From: Allobosea sp.
GTDB taxonomy: Bacteria > Pseudomonadota > Alphaproteobacteria > Rhizobiales > Beijerinckiaceae
Direction: 5' to 3'
DNA length: 64,000 nt
Assembly (NCBI RefSeq): GCF_017308015.1
Contig: NZ_JAFKFW010000008.1
Span: 62,001-126,000, forward strand
The translations under genes and the position numbers were made by a program. The notes under the pieces are model-generated. The model searched no databases, was not told the origin of the DNA, and was given only the letters and a program-made list of their open reading frames with translations. This document shows, piece after piece, positions 54,087-63,490 of the stretch (positions are counted from its first letter, which is position 1; each line of letters starts with the position of its first letter).

Positions 54087-54827
54087 TCAGGCCCGTCCCT
54101 TCCTGGCATTGAGCGTCACCAGCGCCTGCCGGAAGCGGCGCGCCGGCAGTTCGGCGAAAGCTTTGATCTTGAAAAAGCGCAGCAGGGCCTCGCGCTCGCC
54201 GCCGACCTCGTCGACCAGGGCGAGCAGCTCCCGAGTCTGCTGGCGGGTGATGGTCTCGCCCACCCCTGCGGCCTTGCCATCATCGTCATCGGCTGCAGCC
54301 AGACCAAGCGCTGCCTTTAGCGTCATCCGCTGCAGATAGGTCAGGGTCGATCCGATCGCCTGAAGCGCGTTCTTCTCGCCGCTGTGATCGGCGCCGGCTG
54401 AGAGGCTGTTCTCCTCGCTATGACCGTCGCGGTGCGAGATCACGCAAGTGATGCTCACCCTCTCGCCGTCACTGTTCGAACGGAAGCGGTAAGCCAGCCT
54501 GTGGCGCGCCAGGATGGGCACGATCGTGCGGGCGATCTCGGCGATATCTTCGTGGCGATAATGCTTTGCGCCTATACTGGCGATTTGCGTCTTTGCGATC
54601 ACCGGGAGCTCGGCTTTGGCGGCCGTGAGGGCTGCCTCGAAGGCGCGGCGTGCTTCCTCTGCGCGGCTCCGCTCGTGCAGGCCGATCAGCTGAGACAGCA
54701 CATGTTCATCCGCGCCGCGATCGAGCGCGGAACTCAATAGGCTCAACGGGGTGATCGTGGGGGCAGGGCGCAGCTCCGTGAGCCGCGCGCTCGCCGAGGA
54801 GCGCCGATGGCGCAAGGTGCTGGTCAT
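54087..54827 (-). CDS. ERF-family single-strand annealing protein
   Basis: 246-residue recombinase. The ERF domain (about residues 40-175) contains FEAALTAAKAELPVIAKT, YRHEDIAEIARTIVPILARHRLAYRF and SGEKNALQAIGSTLTYLQRMTLKAALGL. It anneals complementary single strands during phage recombination. It lies 2 nt before the YqaJ gene, completing a two-component recombination system. Confidence 0.92.
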   Translation of the reverse strand: MTSTLRHRRSSASARLTELRPAPTITPLSLLSSALDRGADEHVLSQLIGLHERSRAEEARRAFEAALTAAKAELPVIAKTQIASIGAKHYRHEDIAEIARTIVPILARHRLAYRFRSNSDGERVSITCVISHRDGHSEENSLSAGADHSGEKNALQAIGSTLTYLQRMTLKAALGLAAADDDDGKAAGVGETITRQQTRELLALVDEVGGEREALLRFFKIKAFAELPARRFRQALVTLNARKGRA

Positions 54828-55003
54828 CGTCCGGTCCTTCTGGTGAGAGAGACGGGTGACGCGGGACGACCTCGGCGAAACCGCCAGTCCCGATAGGCTT
54901 GAGCGAGCTCAGCTGGGCTCAGCTGAGGCGGCGAGGGCGGATGCGCCTCGTCAGGCAATGCGGGCGAGGGCACGATGAGGGGATGAGGCAAAGAGCGATG
55001 CAT
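54824..55003 (-). CDS. Small phage-module protein (59 aa)
   Basis: Proline-rich basic protein (PSPALPDEAHPPSPPQLSPA, then LAQAYRDWRFRRGRP). GAGGGG lies 6 nt before the ATG, and its stop overlaps the ERF start by 4 nt, so it is translated with the recombination genes. No known domain. Confidence 0.55.
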   Translation of the reverse strand: MHRSLPHPLIVPSPALPDEAHPPSPPQLSPAELAQAYRDWRFRRGRPASPVSLTRRTGR

Positions 55004-55013
55004 GGCAGACCCC

Positions 55014-55325
55014 TCACTGAAGCCGACAAGGGCCGAGCGCGGTCGAGGCCACCTCGTGCGGTAAGCTGATCTCCCCGACGACGATGTGGTCGCGCAGTTG
55101 CCCGTCGCGCTCTTGCGGCATAAGGGCCCGCAATCGTTGAAGCGCTGCCAGTTCGGCTCTGGCCTCATCCCAGCCGCGCTTGAGCGACTGAGAGAGAAGT
55201 TCGCGTCGCTCGGCGCCGTCTTGCGTTGCGCCAAGCTGCGCCCCGGCCCGGCGCATGGCGTAGCGCAGGATGCCAGGCTTGTAGAAAATGAGCTTCCGCT
55301 TGAACTCCAGGATCAGGGTCATCAT
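55014..55325 (-). CDS. Hypothetical phage-module protein (103 aa)
   Basis: Helical, Arg/Leu-rich protein starting MMTLILEFKRKLIFYKPGIL and containing RELLSQSLKRGWDEARAELA. GGAGAA precedes the ATG pair. It is the first gene of the minus-strand recombination module, 10 nt before the next one. The divergent XRE gene on its other side suggests control from the 114-nt region between them. Function unknown. Confidence 0.6.
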   Translation of the reverse strand: MMTLILEFKRKLIFYKPGILRYAMRRAGAQLGATQDGAERRELLSQSLKRGWDEARAELAALQRLRALMPQERDGQLRDHIVVGEISLPHEVASTALGPCRLQ

Positions 55326-55439
55326 CGTTCTCCAGCGACGAAAATCGTCGGTGAAGGACGGTTCCCTTCCTATGGCGGCTCCAGTCAACTGGAAAGGTCG
55401 GCGCTCGACGAAAAGCGTTGATCAGGCTATGCCGTCTTC

Positions 55440-55727
55440 ATGATCACGCCAGCCCAATGTCGCGCCGCCCGCGCGCTCCTCGACTGGAGCCAGCAGGACC
55501 TCGCCAAGGCCGCTCATCTCGGCCTCTCAACCATTCGTGACTTCGAAAAGGGAAGGCGCGTGCCGACACACAACAACCTGCGAGGCATTAGACTCGCGGT
55601 GGAGGAGGCGGGTGTCGAGATCGGGGCTGAGAGGTCAAGCGTTGGCTTCATTGCGAGTTTTGATGCGCGTCAGCGGCTAAAGCAGCAGCGCTTCTTTGAT
55701 GTCGTATCTGGTCGAGCGGTGTGTTAG
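55440..55727 (+). CDS. XRE-family helix-turn-helix regulator
   Basis: 95-residue DNA-binding protein. The HTH is [38 protein letters not shown], a common Hyphomicrobiales type followed by a short tail ([15 protein letters not shown]). It is divergent from the phage recombination module, as expected for its repressor. Its 3' end overlaps the end of rfbA by 4 nt (tail to tail), marking the right edge of the island. No good ribosome site is visible before the ATG. Confidence 0.85.
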   Translation: MITPAQCRAARALLDWSQQDLAKAAHLGLSTIRDFEKGRRVPTHNNLRGIRLAVEEAGVEIGAERSSVGFIASFDARQRLKQQRFFDVVSGRAVC

Positions 55728-56599
55728 CTCCCAAATTCGCCTGCCACGCGCAAAAGATACTGGCCATAGTCGCTCTTGGCGAGCTTTTCGCCGAGCGTTG
55801 TCAACTCCGCGGCCAGGATCCAGCCCTGTCGTGCCGCAATCTCTTCAGGGCAGGCGATGCGCAGGCCCTGGCGGCTTTCCAGCGTGCGGACGAACTCGCC
55901 TGCTTCCAGCAAGCTGTCAGGCGTGCCTGTATCGAGCCAAGCGAAGCCTCGGCCCATCGATACTACAGAGAGCTGGCCGCGCTCCAAATAGATCCGGTTG
56001 ACGTCGGTGATCTCCAGCTCGCCGCGGGCCGAGGGCTTCAGCGAGCGGGCGATCTCGACCACCTCCGCATCGTAGAAGTAGAGGCCCGTGACCGCCCAGT
56101 TCGACTTCGGGACCTTCGGCTTCTCCTCGATCGAGATCGCCTTGCCCGACTGGTCGAACGCAACGACGCCGTACCGCTCGGGGTCGCGGACATGATAAGC
56201 GAAGACGGTCGCGCCGGTCGTCCGGGCCGTGGCACGGGCCATTATCCCCGGCAGGTTGTGGCCGTAATAGAGATTATCGCCGAGGATCAGGGAGGAAGGC
56301 TTGCCCGCGACGAAATCGGCGCCGATCTGATAGGCCTGCGCCAGCCCGCCCGGATTCGGCTGTTCAGCATAGCTCAGGCTCATGCCCCAATCGGAGCCGT
56401 CGCCGAGCAGGCGCTTGAAATGCGGCAGGTCATGTGGCGTCGAGATGATCAGCACCTCGCGGATGCCGGCGAGCATCAGCGTCGAGAGCGGGTAGTAGAT
56501 CATCGGCTTGTCGTAGACAGGCAGGAGCTGCTTCGACATCGCCAGCGTCATCGGGTGCAGCCGGGTGCCGGAACCGCCGGCCAGGATGATGCCCTTCAT
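55724..56599 (-). CDS. rfbA: Glucose-1-phosphate thymidylyltransferase
   Basis: 291-residue RmlA, which makes dTDP-glucose from dTTP and glucose-1-phosphate, the first step to dTDP-L-rhamnose. The motif [20 protein letters not shown], then [11 protein letters not shown] and GDNLYYG are present. The start MKGIILAGG is clear. Last gene of rfbBCDA; 2 nt after rfbD. Confidence 0.96.
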   Translation of the reverse strand: MKGIILAGGSGTRLHPMTLAMSKQLLPVYDKPMIYYPLSTLMLAGIREVLIISTPHDLPHFKRLLGDGSDWGMSLSYAEQPNPGGLAQAYQIGADFVAGKPSSLILGDNLYYGHNLPGIMARATARTTGATVFAYHVRDPERYGVVAFDQSGKAISIEEKPKVPKSNWAVTGLYFYDAEVVEIARSLKPSARGELEITDVNRIYLERGQLSVVSMGRGFAWLDTGTPDSLLEAGEFVRTLESRQGLRIACPEEIAARQGWILAAELTTLGEKLAKSDYGQYLLRVAGEFGS

Positions 56600-56601
56600 C
56601 G

Positions 56602-57507
56602 TTACCTCTGGTCCTTGGCCTGATCTTTGAGAAGTCGTGCGACGCAAGGCCGGAGCGAGCTTTGCCATTCCGGCAGCCGCACCTCATGGGCGAGCGCGAG
56701 CTTGCTGCAATCGAGCCGGGAATTGGCGGGCCGGCGGGCCGGCGTCGGGTAATCGGCCGTGGCGATGCGCTTGACCCGGACCGGATTGCCGCCCTGCCGT
56801 TCGCGTTCGGCGAAGATCGCCTCGGCGACATCGGCCCAGACGGCCTCGCCCGCCGCGCTCATGTGGAACACGCCGCGCAGGTTCGCATCATCCGCCCGTG
56901 CGGTCAGGTTGCGTGCGACGGTGAAGATCGCATCGGCGATGTCGAGTGCGCTGGTCGGGCAACCCGCCTGGTCGGCGACGACGCCGACCTCTTCGCGCGT
57001 CTCGGCCAGGTGCAGCATCGTCTTGACGAAGTTCTTGCCGAACGGGCTGTAGATCCAGGCCGTGCGCAGGATGGCATGGTTGTCGGTCGCAGCCGCGACG
57101 GCCTGTTCGCCGGCGAGCTTGCTCGCGCCATAGGCCGAGATCGGGCCGGTCGCGTCATCTTCGCGATAGGGCCGGTCGAGCACGCCATCGAAGACATAGT
57201 CGGTTGAGAGCTGGATCATCGGAATGCCCAGCGCCGCCGCGGCCCGTGCCGCTTCGCCGGCGGCCTCGCCATTGACGCGCATGGCAAGCTCAGGCTCGCT
57301 CTCGGCCTGGTCCACTGCAGTATAGGCGGCGGTGTTGACGATCACGTCGGGCCTCGCCGAACGCAGGGCCGGCGCGACCGTCTTCGGAACGGCGAGGTCG
57401 AGGTCCGGGCGGCGCAGCGCGATGACTTCGACGCCGACGGGCACGCGCTCCAGCATGGCGCAGACGACTTGGCCGGTCCAACCGGTGACGGCGATGCGAA
57501 GGGTCAT
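56602..57507 (-). CDS. rfbD: dTDP-4-dehydrorhamnose reductase
   Basis: 301-residue SDR-type RmlD, last step to dTDP-L-rhamnose. The cofactor motif is VTGWTGQV, the usual STDYVFDG and [13 protein letters not shown] (catalytic Tyr, Lys) follow, and the C-terminal [12 protein letters not shown] is diagnostic. The ATG shares its first base with the rfbC stop. Confidence 0.95.
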   Translation of the reverse strand: MTLRIAVTGWTGQVVCAMLERVPVGVEVIALRRPDLDLAVPKTVAPALRSARPDVIVNTAAYTAVDQAESEPELAMRVNGEAAGEAARAAAALGIPMIQLSTDYVFDGVLDRPYREDDATGPISAYGASKLAGEQAVAAATDNHAILRTAWIYSPFGKNFVKTMLHLAETREEVGVVADQAGCPTSALDIADAIFTVARNLTARADDANLRGVFHMSAAGEAVWADVAEAIFAERERQGGNPVRVKRIATADYPTPARRPANSRLDCSKLALAHEVRLPEWQSSLRPCVARLLKDQAKDQR

Positions 57508-58064
57508 CAGTCGAAATAGCGCAGCATCTCGGCGAGGCGCGGATGCTTGCGGTCCTTGTCTGAGAGGGTGAGGGCGGAGAGCGGCAGGCGCCAGTCGATA
57601 CCGAGCGCCGGGTCGTCGAAGGCGAGCCCGTGGTCGTTCTGGGGCGCGTAAGGAGCGGTGACCTTGTAGATCACCTCGGTGTCCGGTTCGAGCGTGACGA
57701 ATCCATGGGCGAAGCCGATCGGAACCAGCAGTTGCCGCCAGTTCTCGGCCGAAAGCTCGACCGCTACATGCTGGCCGAAGGTCGGGGACGAGGTGCGGAT
57801 ATCGACGGCGACATCGAGGATGCGGCCGCGCGTCACCCGCACCAGCTTGTCCTGCGCGAAAGGCGGCGACTGGAAATGCAGGCCGCGCAGCGTGCCGACG
57901 GGCGCCGATAGAGACTGGTTGTCCTGAACGAAATCGAGATCGAGCCTGGCGTCGGTGAAGGCCTTGCGGCTCCAGGTTTCCGAGAAGAAGCCGCGGTGGT
58001 CGCCGAATTTCTTCGGCGTGACGATCTTGACCGCGGGGATCGCCGTTTCCTCGAAGCTCAGCAT
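57507..58064 (-). CDS. rfbC: dTDP-4-dehydrorhamnose 3,5-epimerase
   Basis: 185-residue cupin epimerase RmlC: FGDHRGFFSETWS, QDNQSLSAPVGTLRGLHFQ with the catalytic His, and VPIGFAHGFVTLEPDTEVIYKVT. It lies 14 nt after rfbB and overlaps rfbD by one base. The start MLSFEETAIP is preferred to longer readings that overlap rfbB. Confidence 0.95.
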   Translation of the reverse strand: MLSFEETAIPAVKIVTPKKFGDHRGFFSETWSRKAFTDARLDLDFVQDNQSLSAPVGTLRGLHFQSPPFAQDKLVRVTRGRILDVAVDIRTSSPTFGQHVAVELSAENWRQLLVPIGFAHGFVTLEPDTEVIYKVTAPYAPQNDHGLAFDDPALGIDWRLPLSALTLSDKDRKHPRLAEMLRYFD

Positions 58065-58078
58065 GCTCAACTCTCCGA

Positions 58079-59134
58079 TCAGGCCGCGCCGAGGCGTTCG
58101 CCGCGATAGACGCCGGACCGGATATTGCCCCACCAGGTCGGGTTGGCGAGATACCATTCGACGGTGCGGCGCAAGCCCGTCTCGAAGGTCTCCTTCGGCG
58201 CCCAGCCGAGTTCGCTGCCGATCTTGCCGGCATCGATCGCATAGCGTGCGTCATGGCCGGGCCGGTCGGTGACATAGCTGATCAGGCGCTCGCGCGAGCC
58301 TTGTGGATCGGGTCGGAGCTCATCGAGCAGGGTACAGATGGCTTTCACCACCTCGATATTGGTCTTCTCGTTATGGCCGCCGATATTGTAGCTCTCGCCC
58401 AGCTTGCCGGTGGTCGCGACGGTCAATAGCGCATCGGCATGGTCGTCGACATAGAGCCAGTCGCGAACATTGAGCCCGTTGCCATAGACCGGCAGAGGCT
58501 TGCCCTCGAGCGCATTGATGATCATCAGCGGGATCAGCTTCTCCGGGAAGTGATAGGGACCGTAATTGTTCGAGCAATTGGTCATCACCACCGGCAGGCC
58601 ATAAGTGTGGTGCCAGGCCCGTACGAGATGGTCGGATGCTGCCTTGGAGGCCGAGTAAGGCGAATTCGGCTGATAGGCCGTGTCCTCGCGGAAGAAGCCG
58701 TCGCTACCCAGCGAGCCGAAGACCTCGTCGGTCGAGATATGGTGGAAGCGGAAGCGCGCTTTGCGATCCTCCGGCAGGGCCCGGAAATGGCGCAGCGCCT
58801 CCTGCAGCAGCGTGAAACTGCCGACGATATTGGTCTCGATGAAGGCGGCGGGGCCGTCGATCGAGCGGTCGACATGGCTCTCCGCGGCGAGATGCATCAC
58901 GATATCAGGCTGGAAATCGGCGAAGATCGCCTTCATTCGCTCGCCATCGCCGATATCAGCCTGCTCGAAGCGGTAGCGGTTGCTGCGGGAGACCGGCGCC
59001 AGCGAGGCGAGATTGCCCGCATAGGTCAGCTTGTCGACTACGCAGACCTCATGCTCCGTCTCGCCGATCAGCTTGCGCACCACGGCCGAGCCGATGAAGC
59101 CGGCGCCGCCGGTCACAAGAAATCTCAGGGACAT
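58079..59134 (-). CDS. rfbB: dTDP-glucose 4,6-dehydratase
   Basis: 351-residue extended SDR, RmlB. It has [41 protein letters not shown] with the catalytic Thr-Asp-Glu, and [12 protein letters not shown] with Tyr/Lys. First gene of the rhamnose operon. The start is either ATG 59134 or a TTG three codons earlier; neither has a good ribosome site. The 232-nt gap to the thiolase must hold the operon promoter. Confidence 0.95.
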   Translation of the reverse strand: MSLRFLVTGGAGFIGSAVVRKLIGETEHEVCVVDKLTYAGNLASLAPVSRSNRYRFEQADIGDGERMKAIFADFQPDIVMHLAAESHVDRSIDGPAAFIETNIVGSFTLLQEALRHFRALPEDRKARFRFHHISTDEVFGSLGSDGFFREDTAYQPNSPYSASKAASDHLVRAWHHTYGLPVVMTNCSNNYGPYHFPEKLIPLMIINALEGKPLPVYGNGLNVRDWLYVDDHADALLTVATTGKLGESYNIGGHNEKTNIEVVKAICTLLDELRPDPQGSRERLISYVTDRPGHDARYAIDAGKIGSELGWAPKETFETGLRRTVEWYLANPTWWGNIRSGVYRGERLGAA

Positions 59135-59366
59135 CCGAAGCAATCCTGAAGCGGGGCAGGGTGGAGACTGGGGTGGGAAGCGAGCAAGGCGAGCAATCCT
59201 CCACGAACGGCAGCGCGAAGGCTCGGATCGCTCAACATCACTATCGGCGTCAACTTGTTTCCCTTGTTTACCTTACGATGCCCGCCACCGAGCATTGCCG
59301 CATGACAGCAGAACGACCGAACCGGGCAGGATAAAGGCCGATCGTTTCTACAAGCCATGATGGTGC

Positions 59367-60575
59367 TCAGGCGCGTTCGAGCGCGACCGCAATGCCCTGG
59401 CCGACGCCGATGCACATCGTCGCCAGCGCGCGCTTCTTGCCGGTGAGCGAGAGTTCGAGCGCGGCGGTACCGGTGATGCGGGCGCCGGACATGCCGAGCG
59501 GGTGGCCGAGCGCGATCGCGCCACCATTCGGGTTCACATGCGCGCCGTCCTCGGCGATGCCGAGCTCGCGCAGCACCGCGATGCCCTGGCTGGCGAAGGC
59601 CTCGTTCAGCTCGACAATGTCGAAATCGCTGGGCTTGAGGCCGAGGCGCTCGCAGAGCTTGCGCGTCGCTGGGGTCGGCCCGAGGCCCATGACGCGCGGC
59701 GCGATGCCGCCGGTCGCGCCGCCGAGCACGCGCGCGATCGGCGTCAGCCCGTATTTCGCTGCGGCCTTCTCGGAGGCGATGATCAGCGCCGCTGCGCCAT
59801 CGTTGACGCCGGACGCGTTGCCGGCGGTCACGGTGCCGCCTTCCTTGCGGAACGGCGTGCCGAGCTTGGCGAGCTTCTCCAAGGTGGTGTCGCCGCGCGG
59901 ATGCTCGTCAATCTCGACGCGGATCGGATCACCCTTGCGCTGCGGGATCAGGATGGGAACGATTTCCTTGCCGAGCCGGCCGTTCTGCTGGGCGGCGGCG
60001 GCCTTCAATTGCGAGCGCAGTGCGAAGGCATCCTGGTCGGCGCGGCTGATATGGCGATCGGCGGCGACGTTCTCGCCGGTCTCCGGCATGGAATCGATGC
60101 CGTACTGCGCCTTCATCAGCGGGTTGACGAAGCGCCAGCCGATCGTGGTGTCGTGGATTTCGGCATGGCGGGAGAAGGCGCTGTCGGCCTTGGGCACGAC
60201 GAAGGGCGCGCGCGACATGCTCTCGACGCCGCCGGCGATCATCAGCTCGGCCTCACCCGCCTTGATGGCGCGGGCGGCGGCGATGACCGCATCCATACCG
60301 GAGCCGCAGAGCCGGTTGATCGTCGTGCCCGGCACCTCCTTCGGCAGGCCGGCAAGCAGTAGCGACATGCGCGCGACATTGCGGTTGTCCTCGCCCGCCT
60401 GGTTGGCACAGCCGAAGATCACGTCGTCCACGGCGCCGAAATCCACGCCGGGGTTGCGCTCGACCAGCGCCTTCAGCGGCACGGCACCGAGATCATCCGC
60501 GCGGACGGAGGAGAGCGAGCCGCCGAAGCGCCCGATCGGCGTGCGGACATAGGCGCAGATGAAGGCTTCGGTCAT
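59367..60575 (-). CDS. pcaF: 3-Oxoadipyl-CoA thiolase type acetyl-CoA acyltransferase
   Basis: 402-residue thiolase with the acyl-enzyme cysteine in [10 protein letters not shown] (Cys90), [16 protein letters not shown] and the second cysteine in [10 protein letters not shown]. The start [29 protein letters not shown] is characteristic of the PcaF/PaaJ subgroup, which cleaves 3-oxoadipyl-CoA to succinyl-CoA and acetyl-CoA. No other beta-ketoadipate or phenylacetate genes adjoin it, so the gene symbol is by sequence type only; a general beta-ketothiolase is possible. Confidence 0.88.
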   Translation of the reverse strand: MTEAFICAYVRTPIGRFGGSLSSVRADDLGAVPLKALVERNPGVDFGAVDDVIFGCANQAGEDNRNVARMSLLLAGLPKEVPGTTINRLCGSGMDAVIAAARAIKAGEAELMIAGGVESMSRAPFVVPKADSAFSRHAEIHDTTIGWRFVNPLMKAQYGIDSMPETGENVAADRHISRADQDAFALRSQLKAAAAQQNGRLGKEIVPILIPQRKGDPIRVEIDEHPRGDTTLEKLAKLGTPFRKEGGTVTAGNASGVNDGAAALIIASEKAAAKYGLTPIARVLGGATGGIAPRVMGLGPTPATRKLCERLGLKPSDFDIVELNEAFASQGIAVLRELGIAEDGAHVNPNGGAIALGHPLGMSGARITGTAALELSLTGKKRALATMCIGVGQGIAVALERA

Positions 60576-60613
60576 GTCGTTTGAGTCCTGTCTCGAAGGC
60601 GGTGCTGATCGGC

Positions 60614-61675
60614 TCAGATACGATAGAATTCCCGATACCAGGCGACGAAGCGAGCAATTCCTGTCTCGATCGGCGTATCCGGCCGGAAATCGACGCGCGC
60701 GGCGAGAGCCGCCACGTCGGCATAGGTCGCCTGGACGTCGCCGGGCTGTGTGGGCAGGTGCCGCTTGATCGCCTTGCAGCCGCAGGCGGCCTCGATCGTT
60801 GCGATGAAATGGTCAAGGCGCATCGGCGTGTGGTTGCCGATATTGTAGAGGCGCCAGGGCGCGGCAGCCGTGGCAGGGTCCGCCCCGGCGACGCCGGCAT
60901 TCGGGTTCGCCTGTGGCGGCAGGCCCGCCAGCCGCACGATCGCTTCGCGGATATCGTCGACATAGGTGAAGTCGCGGCTCATCGCGGCTTCGTCATAGAC
61001 GTCGATGGGCCGGCCTTCGAGGATCGCCTTGGTGAACTTGAAATAGGCCATGTCCGGCCTGCCCCAGGGGCCATAGACCGTGAAGAAGCGCAGGCCCGTC
61101 GCCGGGATGCCGTAGAGATGGGCATAGGAATGCGCCATCAACTCGTTGGCGCGCTTGGTCGCCGCGTAGAGCGAGATCGGGTGATCGGCGCCGTCATGTT
61201 CGCTGAACGGTACCTTAGCATTGGCGCCGTAGACGGAGCTCGACGAAGCATAGACCAGATGGTCGACGGGGTTGTGCCGGCAGGCTTCGAGCATCGACAG
61301 GAAGCCGTCGAGATTGGAGGCGGCGTAGGCGCGCGGGTTCTCGAGCGAGTAGCGCACGCCGGCCTGCGCCGCGAGATGGATCACCACCTGGGGCCGGAAG
61401 GCGGCAAATGCGGCGAGCACGGCATCATAATCGGCGATGTCGATCCGCTCGAAGGAGAAGCCGTTGCGGGTAAGGAGCCGATCGAGCCGAGCCTGCTTGA
61501 GGGCGGGATCGTAATAGGGTGTGAGGTTGTCGATGCCGAGAACTTCGATGCCCTTGTCGAGCAGGGCCTGCGCGACATGGAAGCCGACAAAGCCGGCCGC
61601 TCCGGTCAGCAATACGCGTTCGAACGAAGGGGCTTGGTCCAACTGGTCTTCCCGGTAGAGTGCTTGCGGGCGCAT
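60614..61675 (-). CDS. UDP-glucuronate 4-epimerase
   Basis: 353-residue extended SDR that converts UDP-glucuronate to UDP-galacturonate for LPS or capsule. It has LLTGAAGFVGFHVAQAL, the GAE-type DNLTPYYDPALKQARL, SSSSVYGANAKVPFSE, and SLYAATKRANELMAHSYAHLYG with the catalytic Tyr and Lys. An additional N-terminal segment of about 18 residues precedes the Rossmann start, so the true start may be further in. It is 38 nt upstream of the thiolase in the same direction. Confidence 0.92.
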   Translation of the reverse strand: MRPQALYREDQLDQAPSFERVLLTGAAGFVGFHVAQALLDKGIEVLGIDNLTPYYDPALKQARLDRLLTRNGFSFERIDIADYDAVLAAFAAFRPQVVIHLAAQAGVRYSLENPRAYAASNLDGFLSMLEACRHNPVDHLVYASSSSVYGANAKVPFSEHDGADHPISLYAATKRANELMAHSYAHLYGIPATGLRFFTVYGPWGRPDMAYFKFTKAILEGRPIDVYDEAAMSRDFTYVDDIREAIVRLAGLPPQANPNAGVAGADPATAAAPWRLYNIGNHTPMRLDHFIATIEAACGCKAIKRHLPTQPGDVQATYADVAALAARVDFRPDTPIETGIARFVAWYREFYRI

Positions 61676-61731
61676 CGCGCCGCTTATTGTACGATGTGTC
61701 TTCGCCGGCTGTTCCGGCCGACGCGGCGATC

Positions 61732-63150
61732 CTAGCGTGTCTGCTCTGCCGCGAAGGCAAGATTTTCGGCGAGCAGCGCTTCGGCCGCTTCCGGCGTCGG
61801 TGCCTCGACATAAACGCGCAGCTCCGGAGCATTGCCGGATGCGCGGAAATGCACCGTCGCCCCGTTGCCCAGGGTCAAGCGCAGGCCGTCCCGGCGGTCG
61901 CGCGCCGCGACTGCGCCATGGGCCGCGAAAGCCGCGTCGCGAAAGCCGGAATCCTCGGTATCGAGCCGGGCGATCAGGGCGGCCGTCCTGTCCTGCGGGA
62001 CCTCCTGCAGGCGGTTCGACAGCGCGATGGCGAAGCGGGCTTCCGCCGCGATGGCGCTCAAGGGCTTTTGCGCGGCGCGTGCCAGCGCCAGCGTCGCCAC
62101 GATCGGCAGCATGGCGTCGCGCGTCGGCAGGGCGGGGAGGACCCGGCCGTGCTGCGCGACATCCGAGCCCAGCAGGACGCCGCCATTCGCCTCGAAACCG
62201 ATGACGATACGGGCGCCTTCCGTCTTGGCCTGCTCCATGCCGGCGATGACATAGGGCGAGCCGACGCGCGTGCGCAGGACCGTCGTGAAGGATCCGGGGC
62301 GGTCGAGCGCCGAGTTCGAGGTCACCGGCGTCACGATCGCATCGGCGCCAAGGAAGCGCGCGGTCAGAGCGCCGACGAGGTCGCCGCGGAGGAAGCGGCC
62401 GGTTTCATCGGCGACCAGCGGCCGGTCCGCGTCTCCATCGGTCGAGACGATCGCGTCGAGCTTTTGCGCGCCGGCCCAGCGCCGCGCCAGGTCCTCGTCC
62501 TCCGGGCGGAGCGCCTCGGTATCGACCGGGATGAAGGCATCGCTGCGGCCCAGCGGAACCGGCCTGGCGCCAAGCGCCTCCAGCGCGTCGCAGATGATGT
62601 CGCGGCCGACGGAGGAGTGCTGGTAGACGCCGACGACGAGCCCTTCCAGCGCACGTCCGAAGAACTCCACGTAGCGGGCGCCGTAGCCGGCGGCGACATC
62701 GCGCTGCTGCGGCGCAACTGCGATTCTGGGCATGGCCGTCAGCGCGAGCCTGCCATGATGGGCGAGAATGCGGGCTTCGTCGGCTTTGTCGATCTCGCCC
62801 TGGGAACGATAGAACTTCAGGCCGTTCCGGTCGTCCGTGATATGGCTCCCCGTCACCATGACGGCCGGGCTGCCTGCGGTCATGGCGGCCAGAGCCAGGG
62901 CCGGTGTCGGCACGGCGCCGCAGTCGACGGATACGAGCCCGGCATCGGTGATCGCTTGGGCGCATTGCGCCGCGATGAGCGGGCTGGAGGCGCGCAGATC
63001 GCGCCCGATCAGCACTTCGCCTTGTGGTCCGGCCGCCTTGTCCTCCTGCAGCGTGGCGCAGAAGGCACGGACATGGGCGTAGCTCGGCAGGCCGGCTAGC
63101 TGCGTCACGAGGCCGCGCAGGCCGGAGGTTCCGAATTTTAGGTTAGTCAT
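61732..63150 (-). CDS. Phosphomannomutase / phosphoglucomutase family enzyme
   Basis: 472-residue alpha-D-phosphohexomutase. The phosphoserine loop is VMVTGSHITDDRNGLKFY (Ser102), the metal loop is STDGDADRPLV, the sugar-binding loop is GFEANGGVLLGSD, and the phosphate-binding loop is FRASGNAPELRVYVEAP. It converts mannose-6-phosphate to mannose-1-phosphate (or the glucose/glucosamine equivalents) and would feed manC. It lies 56 nt upstream of the epimerase, so possibly one polysaccharide transcript. Confidence 0.92.
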   Translation of the reverse strand: MTNLKFGTSGLRGLVTQLAGLPSYAHVRAFCATLQEDKAAGPQGEVLIGRDLRASSPLIAAQCAQAITDAGLVSVDCGAVPTPALALAAMTAGSPAVMVTGSHITDDRNGLKFYRSQGEIDKADEARILAHHGRLALTAMPRIAVAPQQRDVAAGYGARYVEFFGRALEGLVVGVYQHSSVGRDIICDALEALGARPVPLGRSDAFIPVDTEALRPEDEDLARRWAGAQKLDAIVSTDGDADRPLVADETGRFLRGDLVGALTARFLGADAIVTPVTSNSALDRPGSFTTVLRTRVGSPYVIAGMEQAKTEGARIVIGFEANGGVLLGSDVAQHGRVLPALPTRDAMLPIVATLALARAAQKPLSAIAAEARFAIALSNRLQEVPQDRTAALIARLDTEDSGFRDAAFAAHGAVAARDRRDGLRLTLGNGATVHFRASGNAPELRVYVEAPTPEAAEALLAENLAFAAEQTR

Positions 63151-63490
63151 AGCGACAAATTTGGAAAGAGATAGTGTATGTCTGTGACAAGATAGCCCGG
63201 CTGTATCCTGCTGTCACGACGTTTGCTGGCGCGATCTCCTAAGCTCGCGTAGCCGAGTTGCTCAACATTCTCTTGTTATTCGAGCCTGCTAGAAAGACCG
63301 CGCCATCTAGAATCTCGCTGTTGCGCTGTGTGATCCAAGCACTAGGTGCGTTGCGTTCCATAAGGCGGCAATTGAGCTTTGCTCTTGACCTGAGACCCTT
63401 TTCTCCTCCGGTCTGAGGGAGAGTCCTGAGTTTCATTGTGATCTGAGACCATTTGCTGGACCGCCGGAGGCTGGAGTTTCCGGCCTTCGA
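63151..63490. other. Gap before the right-edge IS element
   Basis: About 340 nt with no gene. The sequence GA(C/T)CTGAGACC occurs at about 63388 and 63440 and may belong to the terminal region of the adjoining IS3-type element; I cannot fix the exact end. Confidence 0.4.
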
